In this document: one piece after another, positions 52,610 through 63,780 of the stretch
How positions within the stretch are numbered: position 1 is the first letter of the stretch
Layout: every line of letters starts with the position of its first letter
Source of the DNA: Rhodamnia argentea
Taxonomy: Eukaryota > Streptophyta > Magnoliopsida > Myrtales > Myrtaceae
NCBI RefSeq assembly: GCF_020921035.1
Contig: NC_063160.1
Location: forward strand, 14,907,095 to 14,971,094
DNA length: 64,000 bases
Direction of reading: 5' to 3'
Notes under the pieces: generated by a model
What the model saw: only the letters and a program-made list of their open reading frames with translations
What the model was told of the DNA's origin: nothing
Database searches by the model: none
Program-made: the position numbers and the translations under genes

Positions 52610-53443
52610 ATGGCTTTATCAAACTTGAAGGCCCCTCGCATCATGGCTCACAAATCTGGTCCGGTCGTCATGCCCCTGGACAGAGTCCCGATGCTTGGGA
52701 ATAGTCAGCTCCCACTCAGAAGAGCAACTGCTATGCGGATCAGATCTTGCTTAAACAACCACCAGGTAACCAAACGATTCTCACTAAGCTTGCCTACACG
52801 TTATGGAAGTCCGGTTCCTGGAAGCATTGATCTTAGCATCCTCTGCCCTATATCAAGTTTGATGCTTAGATGCAGGCTCGAGAAAGAATTGAGAGGCCAC
52901 GATGATGATTCCAACAGATGCAATATTTGTAGTCCTACCTGCGAATGTTGTTTACCGCACGAGAATCGAACTTATTTCAAGATATTGATTGGTTTTAGCA
53001 GGTGTTCGAGGATCGGGCCGAGGGTATAATCTGTTACAGAGACGAGAACGGGGAAATTGTCTGCGAAGGGTTCGACGAGGGCCCGAGATTCCGGCCGAAG
53101 ACCGCGAGAACAGAATACCGTCCCAGGTAAACTAGTCTAGAGCTAAGTTGCATGTGCTTTTGAAATAGACTATCTATGAAATAACACCAGGTAAGTCGAG
53201 TGATGCTGCCACGAACTTCGAATTTGCTCATGACCCGCTTGATCAAACGAACTCCTTCTAAATTTGTGCATGTTCTTTTTTTTTTTTTATAACTTTTTCT
53301 GGGAATTCAGAGATGCCAAGATCATTGACCTTCTCCAACGGAACTGGATTCAGCTAGTCAATGGAAGCCAAGCATACCAAGCCGACACCGGACTCTCGTC
53401 GCGAGAGGACTTCAACTGGAACGGTTTCAACAGATTCCGCTGA
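52610..53443 (+). CDS. Plant protein of unknown function, 137 aa
   Basis: I do not recognise the family. Exons 52610-52765, 53002-53126 and 53311-53443 have GT-AG ends and agreeing phases. The N-terminal 52 residues are basic and free of acidic clusters (MALSNLKAPRIMAHKSGPVV; LRRATAMRIRSCLNN), which could be an organellar presequence. The central exon is acidic with paired cysteines (ICYRDENGEIVCEGFDEGPR, then FRPKTARTEYRPR). The last exon encodes a short helix and a Trp-containing tail (DAKIIDLLQRNWIQLVNGSQ; EDFNWNGFNRFR). The clean splicing and even phases argue for a real gene. A CTT-rich tract lies just before the ATG, and an upstream copy of the start region lies 109 bases away. Confidence 0.75.
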
Positions 53444-56217
53444 TCGGCCGCGCTAACGTTGCTTTCCAAGAATAAATCATATTCAAAATTAGATATGCTC
53501 TAGAATGTCGAAACTCCAATTCCTGCAATGTGAATGCTCAACCTGTTTTGCCCAGAAGGCGAATTATTTTGTCTATCGAGTCTTGATCTGAGAAACGTTC
53601 TCTCAATCAGCCCCGGCGCCCGATCGATGTGGTTATTGGATGAGGGCGGCATGGTTTGATCTCATCGGCAAGGTGACCGGTACAGTATGCGCCAATTCAT
53701 GGTCAAATTGGTTGTACATTTGATTTGCATCCACAAGCTCTTGAGCTTATGGAAAAAGTGTAGGAATGGTAGATACAATGGACATGTTGCCTTTCGACCT
53801 CTGATCACCTGTCTGATGATTCTATACCTCGCAGAGGCTTTGCCTTCATATGTAAAACGTAAAATCATCGGAGAGAAGGCCTGCGATCACTCATCTTCGA
53901 CAACCGAAGCGAAGCTTCGGGAGTTTTTTTCAGAGGAAAAAAATATGATCCATTCTTCATGAGTTCTTTGGTAGATTCAATGTTGATCTAATTGTAGCTT
54001 GATTGCATCTGATTTAGTCAACAAATACGAGTTCAGGCTACGTTCTGGTTAAGAAAAACTACACAAACTTCTTATTTTTTTTGGAGGGGTGAAAAAAAGA
54101 TTCCATTTACTGATCAGTATAATATTTGAGAGGTATATAGAATGCTTTCAAGCTCTCAAATAACTACAAAACGAAGCAAATAACAGAGCAAATTTGCAGT
54201 TAGAAGCACTCTCATCCTTCAAGAATAGATCCGTCATCGTAAAATTTCGGCGGCCGATTACCATATTCGGTGATGAGCACATACTAAGAACTCTCATACC
54301 AATTACAACGGCTTGCAGTGAGCGTCTAAGTTCGACGTCCCCATCACTATCGCCCAGCAGTAATGCCAATATCAACATGTTGAAATAGCACGGATCAAAT
54401 ACCTGTAAGGAACTCCCAAATCTATATCTAAATATAATTCAAGAGAATAAAATTCCTGGATCTAGACCGAAATCTAAACGGGGAGACGAAAGCGGCATAA
54501 TCTCGAAGAGTTTATAGAGCGACGTTATGAACATTCTCACTAATGGTCGTCGATCGAATGAATGGTGGAACTGTTCTTCACATTCACTCAAGATTACCTG
54601 CAAAAAAAAAAAAAAAATCACAGTCACAAACTCCCAAAATATAGTGGGAGATAAAAAAGAAGAAGAAGAAGAAGAAGGTAAACCAAGCAAGATCAACTGT
54701 AAAAAGAAGATAAACCAAAACTCGTTTGAGATTACCTCTATCCACCATGTTAGAGTTCCAATAAGGTTTTCCAAGTTTGTTCATGAAGAAAAAGGCTCTT
54801 AAATTTGACATTGGGCCGGGCCGACTATGGGGCCGGATACTTTTGCCAGGTCCTAGCCCAATGCCTGAGCCCGCAATCAATTTGACCATGCACTTGCTCC
54901 CCGTTTGGCAATGTCAAAAATTGGTACATTGACTCGCAACCAATGCACAACTCAGTTCCTCAACTTGGACACACGTCGAATTTGGTCCTTTCATCCCTTC
55001 TGATTCGCGTTAACTGATACGGCCTTTCAAGTCAGCGCGGGAACTCACATTTGCCAAAAATGGCTATTGATGTGTACGACCACGTTATCTAGTTTTGGCT
55101 ACGATGAATGGCCCTCGTCACGTCAGATCCATGTCAGCTCCATTATGCCTGCCCGTTGTCCACGCAAGCCGCACAAAGAGATGGAATCGTAAAGGTAGGA
55201 ATTTTTGCGTCAATTGATGACATGAAAAAAAAATATTTGGAGTATCGGTGCCACATCGGTGAAGTTTAGGATCTTTTACGGAATTTCTCGGGTCAAGGTA
55301 GCTTCGTTTGTCAATCGTTGTCCCCACAAACGGGCAAGTCCGAATGTTAATGACCGTCTTAGACTGAGCTTTCATGAAAGTACTTTTGAGTCACCGATGT
55401 AAGTTTGGGATTTTGATGACACAGCCCATCGCCACCGCCAACCCTTACCTTCATGCGTCAATCCACCAGCTAAAAAAAGAAAAAAGATTAAAAAAAAAAG
55501 CCACCCTTTATATAATAGATGGCATCTTCTACTTTTAATTGTTTCATAGGCAATTCACTGGTCTACCATGACTAGCATTTGATTAAGTCATATTCTCCCA
55601 CTCAACTAAAACTAAATCCAGAAGGAGAAGAATTTAAGGTGTTATTGCAAAGTGGGTTATATCTCTCGATCGGTCTTACTTTTATTTTATTTATTTTTGG
55701 ATTTATCGACCGCCGACCCCAATTAGTTTGAGATAAAGATGATATTGATGTTAATTGCAAAGAGGGTTCTATACACATAGTGAATTAAAATGGCATCGAC
55801 CCATCTGGATGCCGTTTCTTACAAGATTGCAAAGAAGAAATTTATTTGCGTATTATTTATTGTTACTTGCAATCATAAACCTTAAACCCTAAAACAGTTC
55901 CATTTTGATCGCATGATGTTAATGAATGGGCTCCATTCCGATATATATTATGATTCCGATTCCTCGTTGTTTATTCTCATCGTTTCTATTTTATCCCAAG
56001 CTTTTCATTCAGACAAACTAGAGGAGTCCTAAATTTTATGCCCATTCAAACATCGATAAAAGACCATAATTACATTACGAAATTTGCAGGTATTCATAGA
56101 TTGAAAGGCCCTCTCGTGCCCCCGTATTAATAGTTTCACAACAGAGATTGTACGGTATTGTATCATAAGGAAGGGATTATGGATCAGGAGAAAGCCACAG
56201 TTATCAAAAGATCTTGC
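53444..56217. other. Spacer with an unassigned exon-like stretch
   Basis: No complete gene was found. On the minus strand, 54594-54439 and 54378-54148 contain protein-like open stretches (VILSECEEQFHHSFDRRPLV; ALLLGDSDGDVELRRSLQAV) that I cannot assign. A (GAA)n patch lies at 54658-54677. Around 54905-55020 there is sequence like one arm of the inverted-arm repeats (CAATGCACAACTCAGTTCC). The remainder to 56217 is AT-rich; its last bases are the probable 3' UTR of the LEA gene. Confidence 0.4.
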
Positions 56218-56578
56218 TCAAAGCTTGCCCTCCTTCTTGGCGAGGAGCTTCTCTCTCAGCTCTGCAACATCAACCACGTCGAAGTGACTCTCCGGTATCC
56301 AGTTCCCACTCTTGGGATCTCTCATCCAGAACACCTTCTTCTCCTCCTCCTCCTTCACCGCCTTCCCGATTGCACCCCCCGCCGCTGCCACTGCCGCCCC
56401 CGCTGTCTTCTCCGCTAGCGCTCCGTACAACCGCCGGCTAAACCACGCACATCCAAAGACATTCGCTACGACATGTTCACTTCATATTGATCGGACGTGG
56501 CAAAGATGTCGAAAGAAATGGAGTTAGGATGATCGCCTACCTGAGAAGAAGCATGCCATTGACGGGAGCCTTGGCCAT
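56218..56578 (-). CDS. Small LEA_3 (SAG21-like) stress protein
   Basis: Late-embryogenesis-abundant group 3-type (Pfam LEA_3) small protein, 85 aa, linked in this family to dehydration, ABA and oxidative stress and often found in mitochondria. Exons on the minus strand are 56578-56541 and 56437-56218, with the intron at GT-AG between the two bases of a Ser codon and the rest. The N-terminus, MAKAPVNGMLLLSRRLYGAL, is basic and hydrophobic, like a mitochondrial presequence. An Ala/Gly-rich stretch follows. The family signature is FWMRDPKSGNWIPESHFDVV, and VDVAELREKLLAKKE closes the protein. The two-exon structure with a very short first exon matches LEA_3 genes. A TATA box and ABRE-like G-box lie upstream. 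Confidence 0.9.
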
Positions 56579-56658
56579 GATCATCTTCTTCAAGAAACCT
56601 GGAACTAGAGAGAGATGGATAATGGGTTTGGTCGCTAGGGCTCTTGAGCGAGGTGGGG

Positions 56659-56665
56659 TTTTATA
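56659..56665 (-). promoter_or_regulatory. TATA box of the LEA_3 gene
   Basis: TATAAAA on the minus strand, 81 bases upstream of the ATG, in the usual position for a plant TATA box. Confidence 0.6.
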
Positions 56666-56754
56666 GTGCTTAGAGATACAGCGAGATTTATTACGTGAGG
56701 CCAAAGTTTCTGAGAATCTTTGGGAATAGTGGATTCGAAAGATGGAAAAGGAAG

Positions 56755-56760
56755 CACGTG
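56755..56760 (-). promoter_or_regulatory. G-box / ABRE-like element upstream of LEA_3
   Basis: CACGTG within CCCCCACGTGC on the minus strand, about 177 bases before the ATG and about 90 bases before the TATA box. This matches the ABRE/G-box core bound by bZIP factors in ABA and drought responses, which fits the gene's family. Function is inferred only. Confidence 0.55.
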
Positions 56761-57055
56761 GGGGTATGTGAGAATTTCCATCTGCCATGGAAATCTAGAA
56801 TCCTTAGGTTCTCCGAATTTTCTCTGTTGCGCTTGGGGGGTCAATTCGATTTTCTTTTTCGCTCTTTTGCCAAAAGTCGTGGAAGTTTAATCCACGTAGG
56901 TTTCTTTACGTCCTTTAATTGATGCTGCAATCCATCCGCATGCACAATGCGCACATCTTGCGCGTCCAAATGTGATTAGGGTTCTTGGTCTTTTGAGGAT
57001 TCGGATTTATCATATTTGTACTTCTTTACAGGAGTTATTGTGCCAATATTATCTT

Positions 57056-57637
57056 TGGGAAAAGTACTAAAAAGGCCATAAATATATTGCATTAATGTCA
57101 ATTCAGTCCTAAACATTTCAATTGTGCTAGTTTAATCCTAAACCGTTTGTATTTGTGCCAATTGAGTCTATTCGATCAATTTTGACCAGAAATCTCCGAA
57201 GTGGACACCGTTCGTCCTAGGTGGCGTGACCAGCGCCGACATGGACTTTTTAAATATTTTATTTTTTTAAAAAAATAAAATTGTAATTATTTTCTTCTTT
57301 TTCTCTAATTTTGGCCAACGAGGGTAGCAACCATTCTCGGATCCGGGCGATGGGCGACGACGCCACGGCCCCACCCGTTTTGGGCAAGGCGGCACTCGCC
57401 ACCCAAAATGAAAGTAAAAAATGTTTAAAAGAAAATTATTAAAAATATCCACGTTAGCGCCGATTAAGTCACATAGGATGGACGACATCCACATCAGCGA
57501 TTTCTAGTCAAAATAGGCGGGATAGACTCAATTGACACAAACGCAAAATGTTTGGAACTCAATTGGCATAATTGAAAAGTTTGAGATTGAATTGGCACAA
57601 ATGCGTAATGACTTACGACTTTTTTGGCACTTTTCCC
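57056..57637. mobile_element. Long-inverted-arm element with perfect 9-bp TSD (Mutator-like)
   Basis: A 582-bp element between two identical copies of TATTATCTT (57047-57055 and 57638-57646). Its ends are inverted: GGGAAAAGTACTAAAAAGG against GGGAAAAGTGCCAAAAAAG when the right end is reversed. The arms extend about 170 bases as CAATTNAGTCC-AAACATTT-type words on the left and their reverse complement on the right. The centre (57300-57420) is GC-richer with AACGAGGGT and GGCGAC words. A 9-bp duplication and long inverted arms fit a non-autonomous Mutator-like element. No coding capacity. Confidence 0.8.
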
Positions 57638-57978
57638 TATTATCTTAGGGTCTGTATTTTGTCATTTTGAATTTAAGTGTCATGAAAATCTACGACATTA
57701 TCTAATAAGTTACGAGGTTCCATAAAATTTTGGGACAAAAATCTGATCACAAAAGGAATCTTCGAGAAAACTAGACCATATTAGACCCGATCATAGGCCG
57801 AAGGGACCATAGGTCCGCCCGAGCCGATTAGGTTCGAACGACAACGTTGGGTGTATTTGGATGAGGCCATTTAGTTAGAAAATCCGACTTGGCCCAAATC
57901 GGGCTCGATCAAACTTGGTATGACTCGATTTGGCCGAGTGAAGCTCGGGCCTGGTTGGAAGAATGGTGCATAAAATTT

Positions 57979-58109
57979 AGGAAAATTTCAAATAAAGACC
58001 TGAAGTCCCCTCATCGTCTCAAATAAGAGCGTGAAGTAAAGTTGTTTCAAATAAAGGCATGAAGTGTCATTCTTGTTTCAAAAAAGGGCTTGACCAAAGG
58101 CATTTTCGC

Positions 58110-58151
<42 letters not shown>

Positions 58152-58643
58152 CTTTTTTTCTTTCTTTTTTCCTTTTTTTTTCCCCTTCTTTTTTGTCGCC
58201 CGCCGATCTCGTGCAATGGTCAATCACCGGGGAGGGCTGGGCGAGGGATGGTCTATGGCCGTTGAGGCGAAGTCGCCCTCGACAACCACAAGGGACCTCG
58301 AGCAAGCCCTCACCCGATCTCGCCGGGCCACAAGCTAGGTTGATTCTCACCAGATCTAGGCGAGGGTTGCCTCGCACCGGGCGTCGACGGCTTGGACGAA
58401 GCGACCCTCACAAGTGATCAACAATGACTTTTGTAATCCCAAGATCTTTCTGGATACTATCTCTGTATCCGTTCGAGGGTTGTCGGGCCCTCGCCGGCTA
58501 CAACAAAGGAAAAAAAAGAATTGGGAAAAAAATAAAAGAGAACAGAAGAAAAGGAAAAAAAAAAGTAAACAACGAAAATGCCCTTGATCAGGCACTTCTT
58601 TGAAATAATGAAAGCATTTCATGCCCTTATTTAAAATTTTCCT
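57979..58643. mobile_element. Second long-inverted-arm element, near-perfect ends
   Basis: A 665-bp element with ends AGGAAAATTTCAAATAA and, reversed, AGGAAAATTTTAAATAA (16 of 17 identical). Flanks ATAAAATTT (57970-57978) and ATAGAGTTT (58644-58652) match at 7 of 9, consistent with an older 9-bp duplication. The arms contain AATAA-GGCATGAAGTG / CACTTCTTTGAAAT words. Inside are a (TA)n run (58113-58149) and a GC-rich centre with CGAGGG words (58210-58500). It is probably a non-autonomous Mutator-like element, inserted 340 bases from the previous one. Confidence 0.75.
58113..58149. repeat. (TA)n microsatellite
   Basis: About 18 TA units within the left arm of the inverted-arm element at 57979-58643. 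Confidence 0.9.
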
Positions 58644-58652
58644 ATAGAGTTT

Positions 58653-59679
58653 TAGTACGAGTGGGCTTGGTTAAATTTTTTGGCGGCCCCGATCTTGTAC
58701 CCCAAACTCGATCCCGCCTAATGATCATCTATAAATCGGATAAAAATCCTAATCCAAGGACCGGGTTCGCGATTTTACCGTAACAGATTAAAACAAGGTA
58801 TGTTTGTGATCTCTATGTAACATGGGGTATCCAAATGTTTCGCCTCAATTAGGATGCATGCAAATTACCACATCTCCATGCATAAAGGTAAAGCATCACC
58901 CACAAGGTTACAGGCATGGCCGTCAAGGTTGCTACCAAATAACAAACATTGTGATTTTACATGTTATTTATAAAGAGGAGGACTCATTATGTTCATCTAA
59001 TGTTTCTTACCGTTGGACAGGCGTAGAAGTCCAATGCCTAATCGGGGACTCATTCGAGCAGAACAACCAAGTGATTATGGATAAATTATCAGATCAAGCC
59101 AAATATTGGATGTAAGATTATATTATACTCCATTGATTCTACTATAGTTCGGTTTACTTTTCAACATTTGGAAACTTAGGCTCCGTTCGATTCGCAAAAA
59201 TGAAATGTTTTTGAAAAATATTTTCCAAAAAGATATTTTCCATATTTTCCAGGAAAATAACACAATTTTTCGATATTTTGTTGAAACTTGAAAATGAACT
59301 AAAAAAATATTTTCCGCCATTTAGTAAGGAAAATCAATTTCCTCTGTACACTTCTTTAATAACTTTCTATTATTAGATTTTATCTTTTTATTTTTTTAAA
59401 AAGTTGAATTTTCAATTATTTTTCTTTTTTATCTTTTCTTTTTAAGTTTTGTTTTCTTAGTTAATTTAGTTTTCTTTTCCCTTCTTCTTCGGCCAATACC
59501 CAAGCCTCACCGGCCTCGAGCGAGGCCTTGCCTCACCTCATTAACAAGATGGTAATAACAAGAAAAATAGATTGTCGGTGATCTAACAACGTAAACTTAG
59601 AATTGTTAAAGTATTTAAATGTTAAATAATAACTTTGATAATCTTGATATATAAAAACATTTAAATAAGCTTTGTATGT
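58653..59679. other. Gene-free spacer
   Basis: No gene is supported. A MITE-like left half with GGCTCCGTTCGATTCGCAAA lies at 59179-59198, followed by AAAATATTTTCC words. A GC-rich CCTCACCGGCCTCGAGCGAGG patch lies at 59507-59527. Confidence 0.4.
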
Positions 59680-59688
59680 GAATTCTCA

Positions 59689-60094
59689 GGAAAGTTGTCC
59701 AAAAAATCTTAAATTTATTGTACAGTGGTTAATTTTGTCTTAAAATTTTTAATTGTGCCAATGTCGTCCTAAACCTTTGAAGATTTGCCAATTTACTCAT
59801 AAACTTTTCAATTGTGCTAATTTAGTCATAAACCTTTTGACAATTGATCAACGCAGTTCTTTTCACCAATTATTCAAATAATAGGTTTATGACTAAATTG
59901 GCAAAACTCTAAAAGATTTATAACTCAATTCAAACAATTGAAAATTTTAGTACTAAATTGGCAAGTCATCAAAAGGTTTATGACTAAATTGACGCAATTG
60001 GAAGCTTTAGGACGGAATTGGCCGCCTTACAATATACTTATGACTGAATTAGCTGCCGTACAATATGTTGAAGACTTTTTGGATAACTATCCCT
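59689..60094. mobile_element. Third inverted-arm element of the same family
   Basis: The left end reads GGAAAGTTGTCCAAAAAATC and the reversed right end GGGATAGTTATCCAAAAAGTC; both continue with a TTATTGTAC-like word. The arms carry repeated TTTAGTCATAAACCTTTTGA and its reverse complement. Flanks GAATTCTCA (59680-59688) and GGATTCTCG (60095-60103) match at 7 of 9. It has no GC-rich centre and no coding capacity. Confidence 0.7.
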
Positions 60095-60103
60095 GGATTC
60101 TCG

Positions 60104-62149
60104 TGTGGGGCTGGAATGTGCGTGTGAAGTTTTCGACTTGGGATGGAAGTTTGCTGAAAGGAATGGCAAGGTAGTCTTTCTTTTTTACTTAAAGCACCTA
60201 CGTGGCCAAGTGATGAACGAGGGAATTCCACGGGGATCGTCAGCATTCTCCTCTCTTGATGACGGTGGATTTTTCCATTCACTTGCTTTTGGGGAAACAG
60301 ACGAATTTATCGTAGGCTGGTATTATTTATTCCCCATCTCTCCAAACTCTTTTTTCAGGGATATATTCTGATACCCCACGGGCACTGCTTGTTGTTCCAA
60401 ATTTGCAATTGTCTGCTCCAGCAAAGATGCACACGCAGCTGTGCATAATGCAAGAAAGCGACATTCGTATAAATTAAGGAATATCACTCAATTATGAAAC
60501 ATTAGAATAAAAGAAATTGGTAGAAATACATTTTTTTTTGTCCGAAAAAAAAAATGTCGCGCATTATGAAGTACGTGGTGCAAAGAAAATTGCGATATAT
60601 GAAAAGGTTCGATTTTTTTTTTTTTTGGAAAGATTATTGTAAGATAGAGATTCGGAATAGAAAACTGAAATATGCGAGAGATAAGACAGAGTTATCATTT
60701 ATTTATTTGTCCATGTACATATTATTTGTAGAATATGCAACTGAGATTATTTGAGGAAGAAAAGAAATGATTGAGATCACTTAAAAAATAGGAGGTTCTC
60801 CTTGATTTGTACAATTGTTAGGTACCGTAAGTTAGATGGTGTAAAATGATTATGCTCAGGAAAAAGGAAAACAAAAAACCCTAGATATGCAGGAAATCGT
60901 TACGATGCCCGGCGGACTGATTCCATCGGCGAATCGCGACAATCTCTAATATTTTTTCAAAGATGTGATGTCTTCTCGCGATTGATGTTAGTCGATCTTC
61001 GAAAAGATTTGTGCGATAATCAACCCTTTTCGTCTTGAAACCGTGTCGAGCTGTCACGACATGGAATTTGACATTGCATAGGTAATGTACTTTATAAGCT
61101 AGAATTGCATGCGGGCAAGAGGACGCTTCAAATCAACTCGTCATACCACAATGGAGATGAAGCCATATGTCAAAATGATCAGACTTATTGGAATATAAAA
61201 AAAAATGTAATATTGTCATATCATTAATCAACAAGTCCTATTAATTAAGGAACTTTTCGTTGTGATTAGGGAAAATTGGCTTACCTTATTGCTAATCCCA
61301 TGACGATGCCAACATGGTTGTGCGCGATCATGAAAAGGTTCGAGGTTAACTTTTTTAGGCGCCATTTATTTCGTAAAAAATGAACGATTTTTAAAAAGTA
61401 ATTTTTCACGATTTTAACTTGTACTTCTTGAAAAAATTAACGAAAAGCATTTTCATTATCGACAATAATTTATGTCTAGGCATTTTCGTGAACAACTAAA
61501 ATATTTTTCTGGTTCATTTGTTTTGGCAAGCCATACAATGATACAACCGATCGTTTTTAGGAAAATGGGTTTCAAAACATTCATTTCTATGAGAGATACA
61601 AACGATCCTTTTTAATCATCAAATCCCACTTTTTGAGTCCGTCCAACTCGCGAGTCGTAAGACGAGCAAATAAAGAGACGGACTTCACCTTAATTCTTCT
61701 TTCCTTTGAGGGAAATGGTGTCGACTCCTGGGAAGGCATTTGACGGTCTATAATTGAATCTTTCTGCAAACGATTATTGATCCCTCCAGCGGTTGAATTT
61801 ATGGCAGCAAAATGAAGAGTGCAAATACAAACTAGTTTGAAGCGTTCGATGAATCAGATTTCGCGAATCGAAGTTTATATTATGTCATCATCAATCTTCG
61901 AAGTTCGGGGCAAGAGATGAATCAGATTTCGCAAATCGCCGTTCCGTAGGAGCCGGTTTGTCGGCGACACGCAGTCGTTTGATGGGAGCGGGTGATGTCA
62001 GCTCGAAACAGTTCATATGAGAACGCGATCCAAAGGCAAATTATGACCTTGGAGTCGTGAAATTGGATCACTATAGAGCAGGTTAGCGAGGTCGCTCGCA
62101 GAATGACCCGATACTTGCAAAAGAAGCGGTCCGCATTTATCTGACCCTT
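60104..62149. other. Gene-free spacer with a MITE-like relic
   Basis: No gene is supported; the small frames have no recognisable domains. A GGCGCCATTTATTTCGTAAA-type MITE fragment lies at about 61350-61610 and ends with GAGAGATACAAACGATCC. Confidence 0.4.
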
Positions 62150-62760
62150 TTGCTCCGAGTCAAGGGAAATATGCGATGGAGAAAATGTCTTGTTTCTCGA
62201 AGTGAGCCATCCTTTCGTTGTCACTCGTGCTTGTCACGTCCTACGCGGCCAAAGCCCGGCTACCCCTTCCGACGTTGCTCGGGGTGGTCCTGGTCGTGGC
62301 CCATCCAGATCTGGCCTTGTCTATGGCTCGTGAGGTGGCTCGTCTACCAATCTGGCGAGCCTGGACGAAAGGGTGGCAAGGCTTGGACGCGTCGATAACG
62401 CCGCTGGTCCAGATTTGGAATTCCAGATCCGGGAACTTCCAAATCTAGAATACCATATCCAGAGCCGGCAATGGTCGCTCATCCATGGCCGTGAGCGATG
62501 ACGGAGACGACTCGGCTTGTATGATGGCGCCAGCGATGCCGCTGGTCCAGATGTGGAGTTTTGCCTCCATATCTAGCTGACGGACTTCCATATCTGGAGC
62601 TGGTGACGACGGCTCCTCCAAGGCCGCAAGCAATGACGGAGAGAACGAAGAGGGTGGCTCGTCTTGGACGAGGGCCCTGGCGACCACCATGGATGAAAAA
62701 TCTCTTCGGACAACAAAGCAAGCTTCCATGGCTTAACAACAATCTCTGAACAAATTTTTG
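62150..62760. repeat. GC-rich repeat-like segment with internal duplications
   Basis: This stretch is clearly richer in GC than its surroundings. GCCGCTGGTCCAGAT occurs at about 62401 and 62536, AATGACGGAGA-style words recur near 62497 and 62632, and TCCAGATCTGG/CCAGATCCGGG words occur several times. It gives long open frames on both strands, but none has a known domain. It resembles the GC-rich centres of inverted-arm elements in this window. Confidence 0.45.
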
Positions 62761-63780
62761 TGTATTAATTTAATTTCATACCATTGTACACATATCGACA
62801 TGTGAGTAGATAAATGTATATACCATGTCATACCATGTTAATGTTGACATGGTGATATCAAATTACTAAATATTTTGAGAAAATAATAGATAAGTCAATC
62901 TTGCCAGGTAAGCGGCAGGATATCCCATTCAGTGCTTGCCACATGTCCAGGTGAGTCTCGCTGGTCAGTCCAAGGTTTCTCTTCTTCTTCATTGTTTCTT
63001 CTTTTTCCCCAAACGACTGCCTCTTCATTGGTTCTTTGCCCGCATTCTCTCTCCCCACCCACATCGTCGACGCCTTAAACTTCCCAGACTGCCTCGCCCT
63101 CGCCCTTGTCGGCCCTCACCACAAAGGCCAAAGGAAAAGGAAAGGAAAAAAAGAGAGGAAGAAATGGTGAATAAGACGAGTGCAGAACAGAGAGACAAAG
63201 AAATTGATTAGCGTGGCCCACCTGGACACGGGACGAGTGTTGAATGGAATGTCTTACCGGTAAGACTGGCCTACCTAATATGTTCTCGCATGCTAGGGAG
63301 TTTCACCGGTTTGTCATTCATTTATAAAATAAGTGATATATTAGGTTGTCATGTGATAAAATTATCTTTTTTTATTATTATATTGAAAGGTGTCCATTTA
63401 TTCAAACATCTTCTCGTAATCCGTCACGTCATGTGGTGTCACTTAAAAGAATTAGTTTTAAAGATCAAATGATCGTACACATGCAAAAAATTGCTCTGTT
63501 TTCTAAACCTTCCGAACAGTAAAACACGTGAAGGAGGAGGGAGTTGGGCCGACTAGGTGCGGCTAAAGTAATTCTTTTAAAATGACACCGTCCAAAACAT
63601 GGAATACTTTTGAGAATAAACCAAAGTGACGTGACATCAAAAGGGCAGACACCACGAGGAATCGTTGCCTAAATCGACATTTGGGAAATCGAACAAAAGA
63701 AATGTGAGGTCGAACCTAAAATTCTTCAAAAAGAAAAAAAAAAAAACGAAAAAACAGACAGCTAAGAATGCACTTCGAGA
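62761..63780. other. Gene-free spacer
   Basis: No gene or clear repeat was recognised. A short purine-rich tract lies at 63120-63165. Confidence 0.4.

Noticed and set aside
62150-62760. Overlapping open frames on both strands in a GC-rich segment
   Set aside because: Internal duplications and GC composition explain them. Neither frame shows a domain or splice structure.
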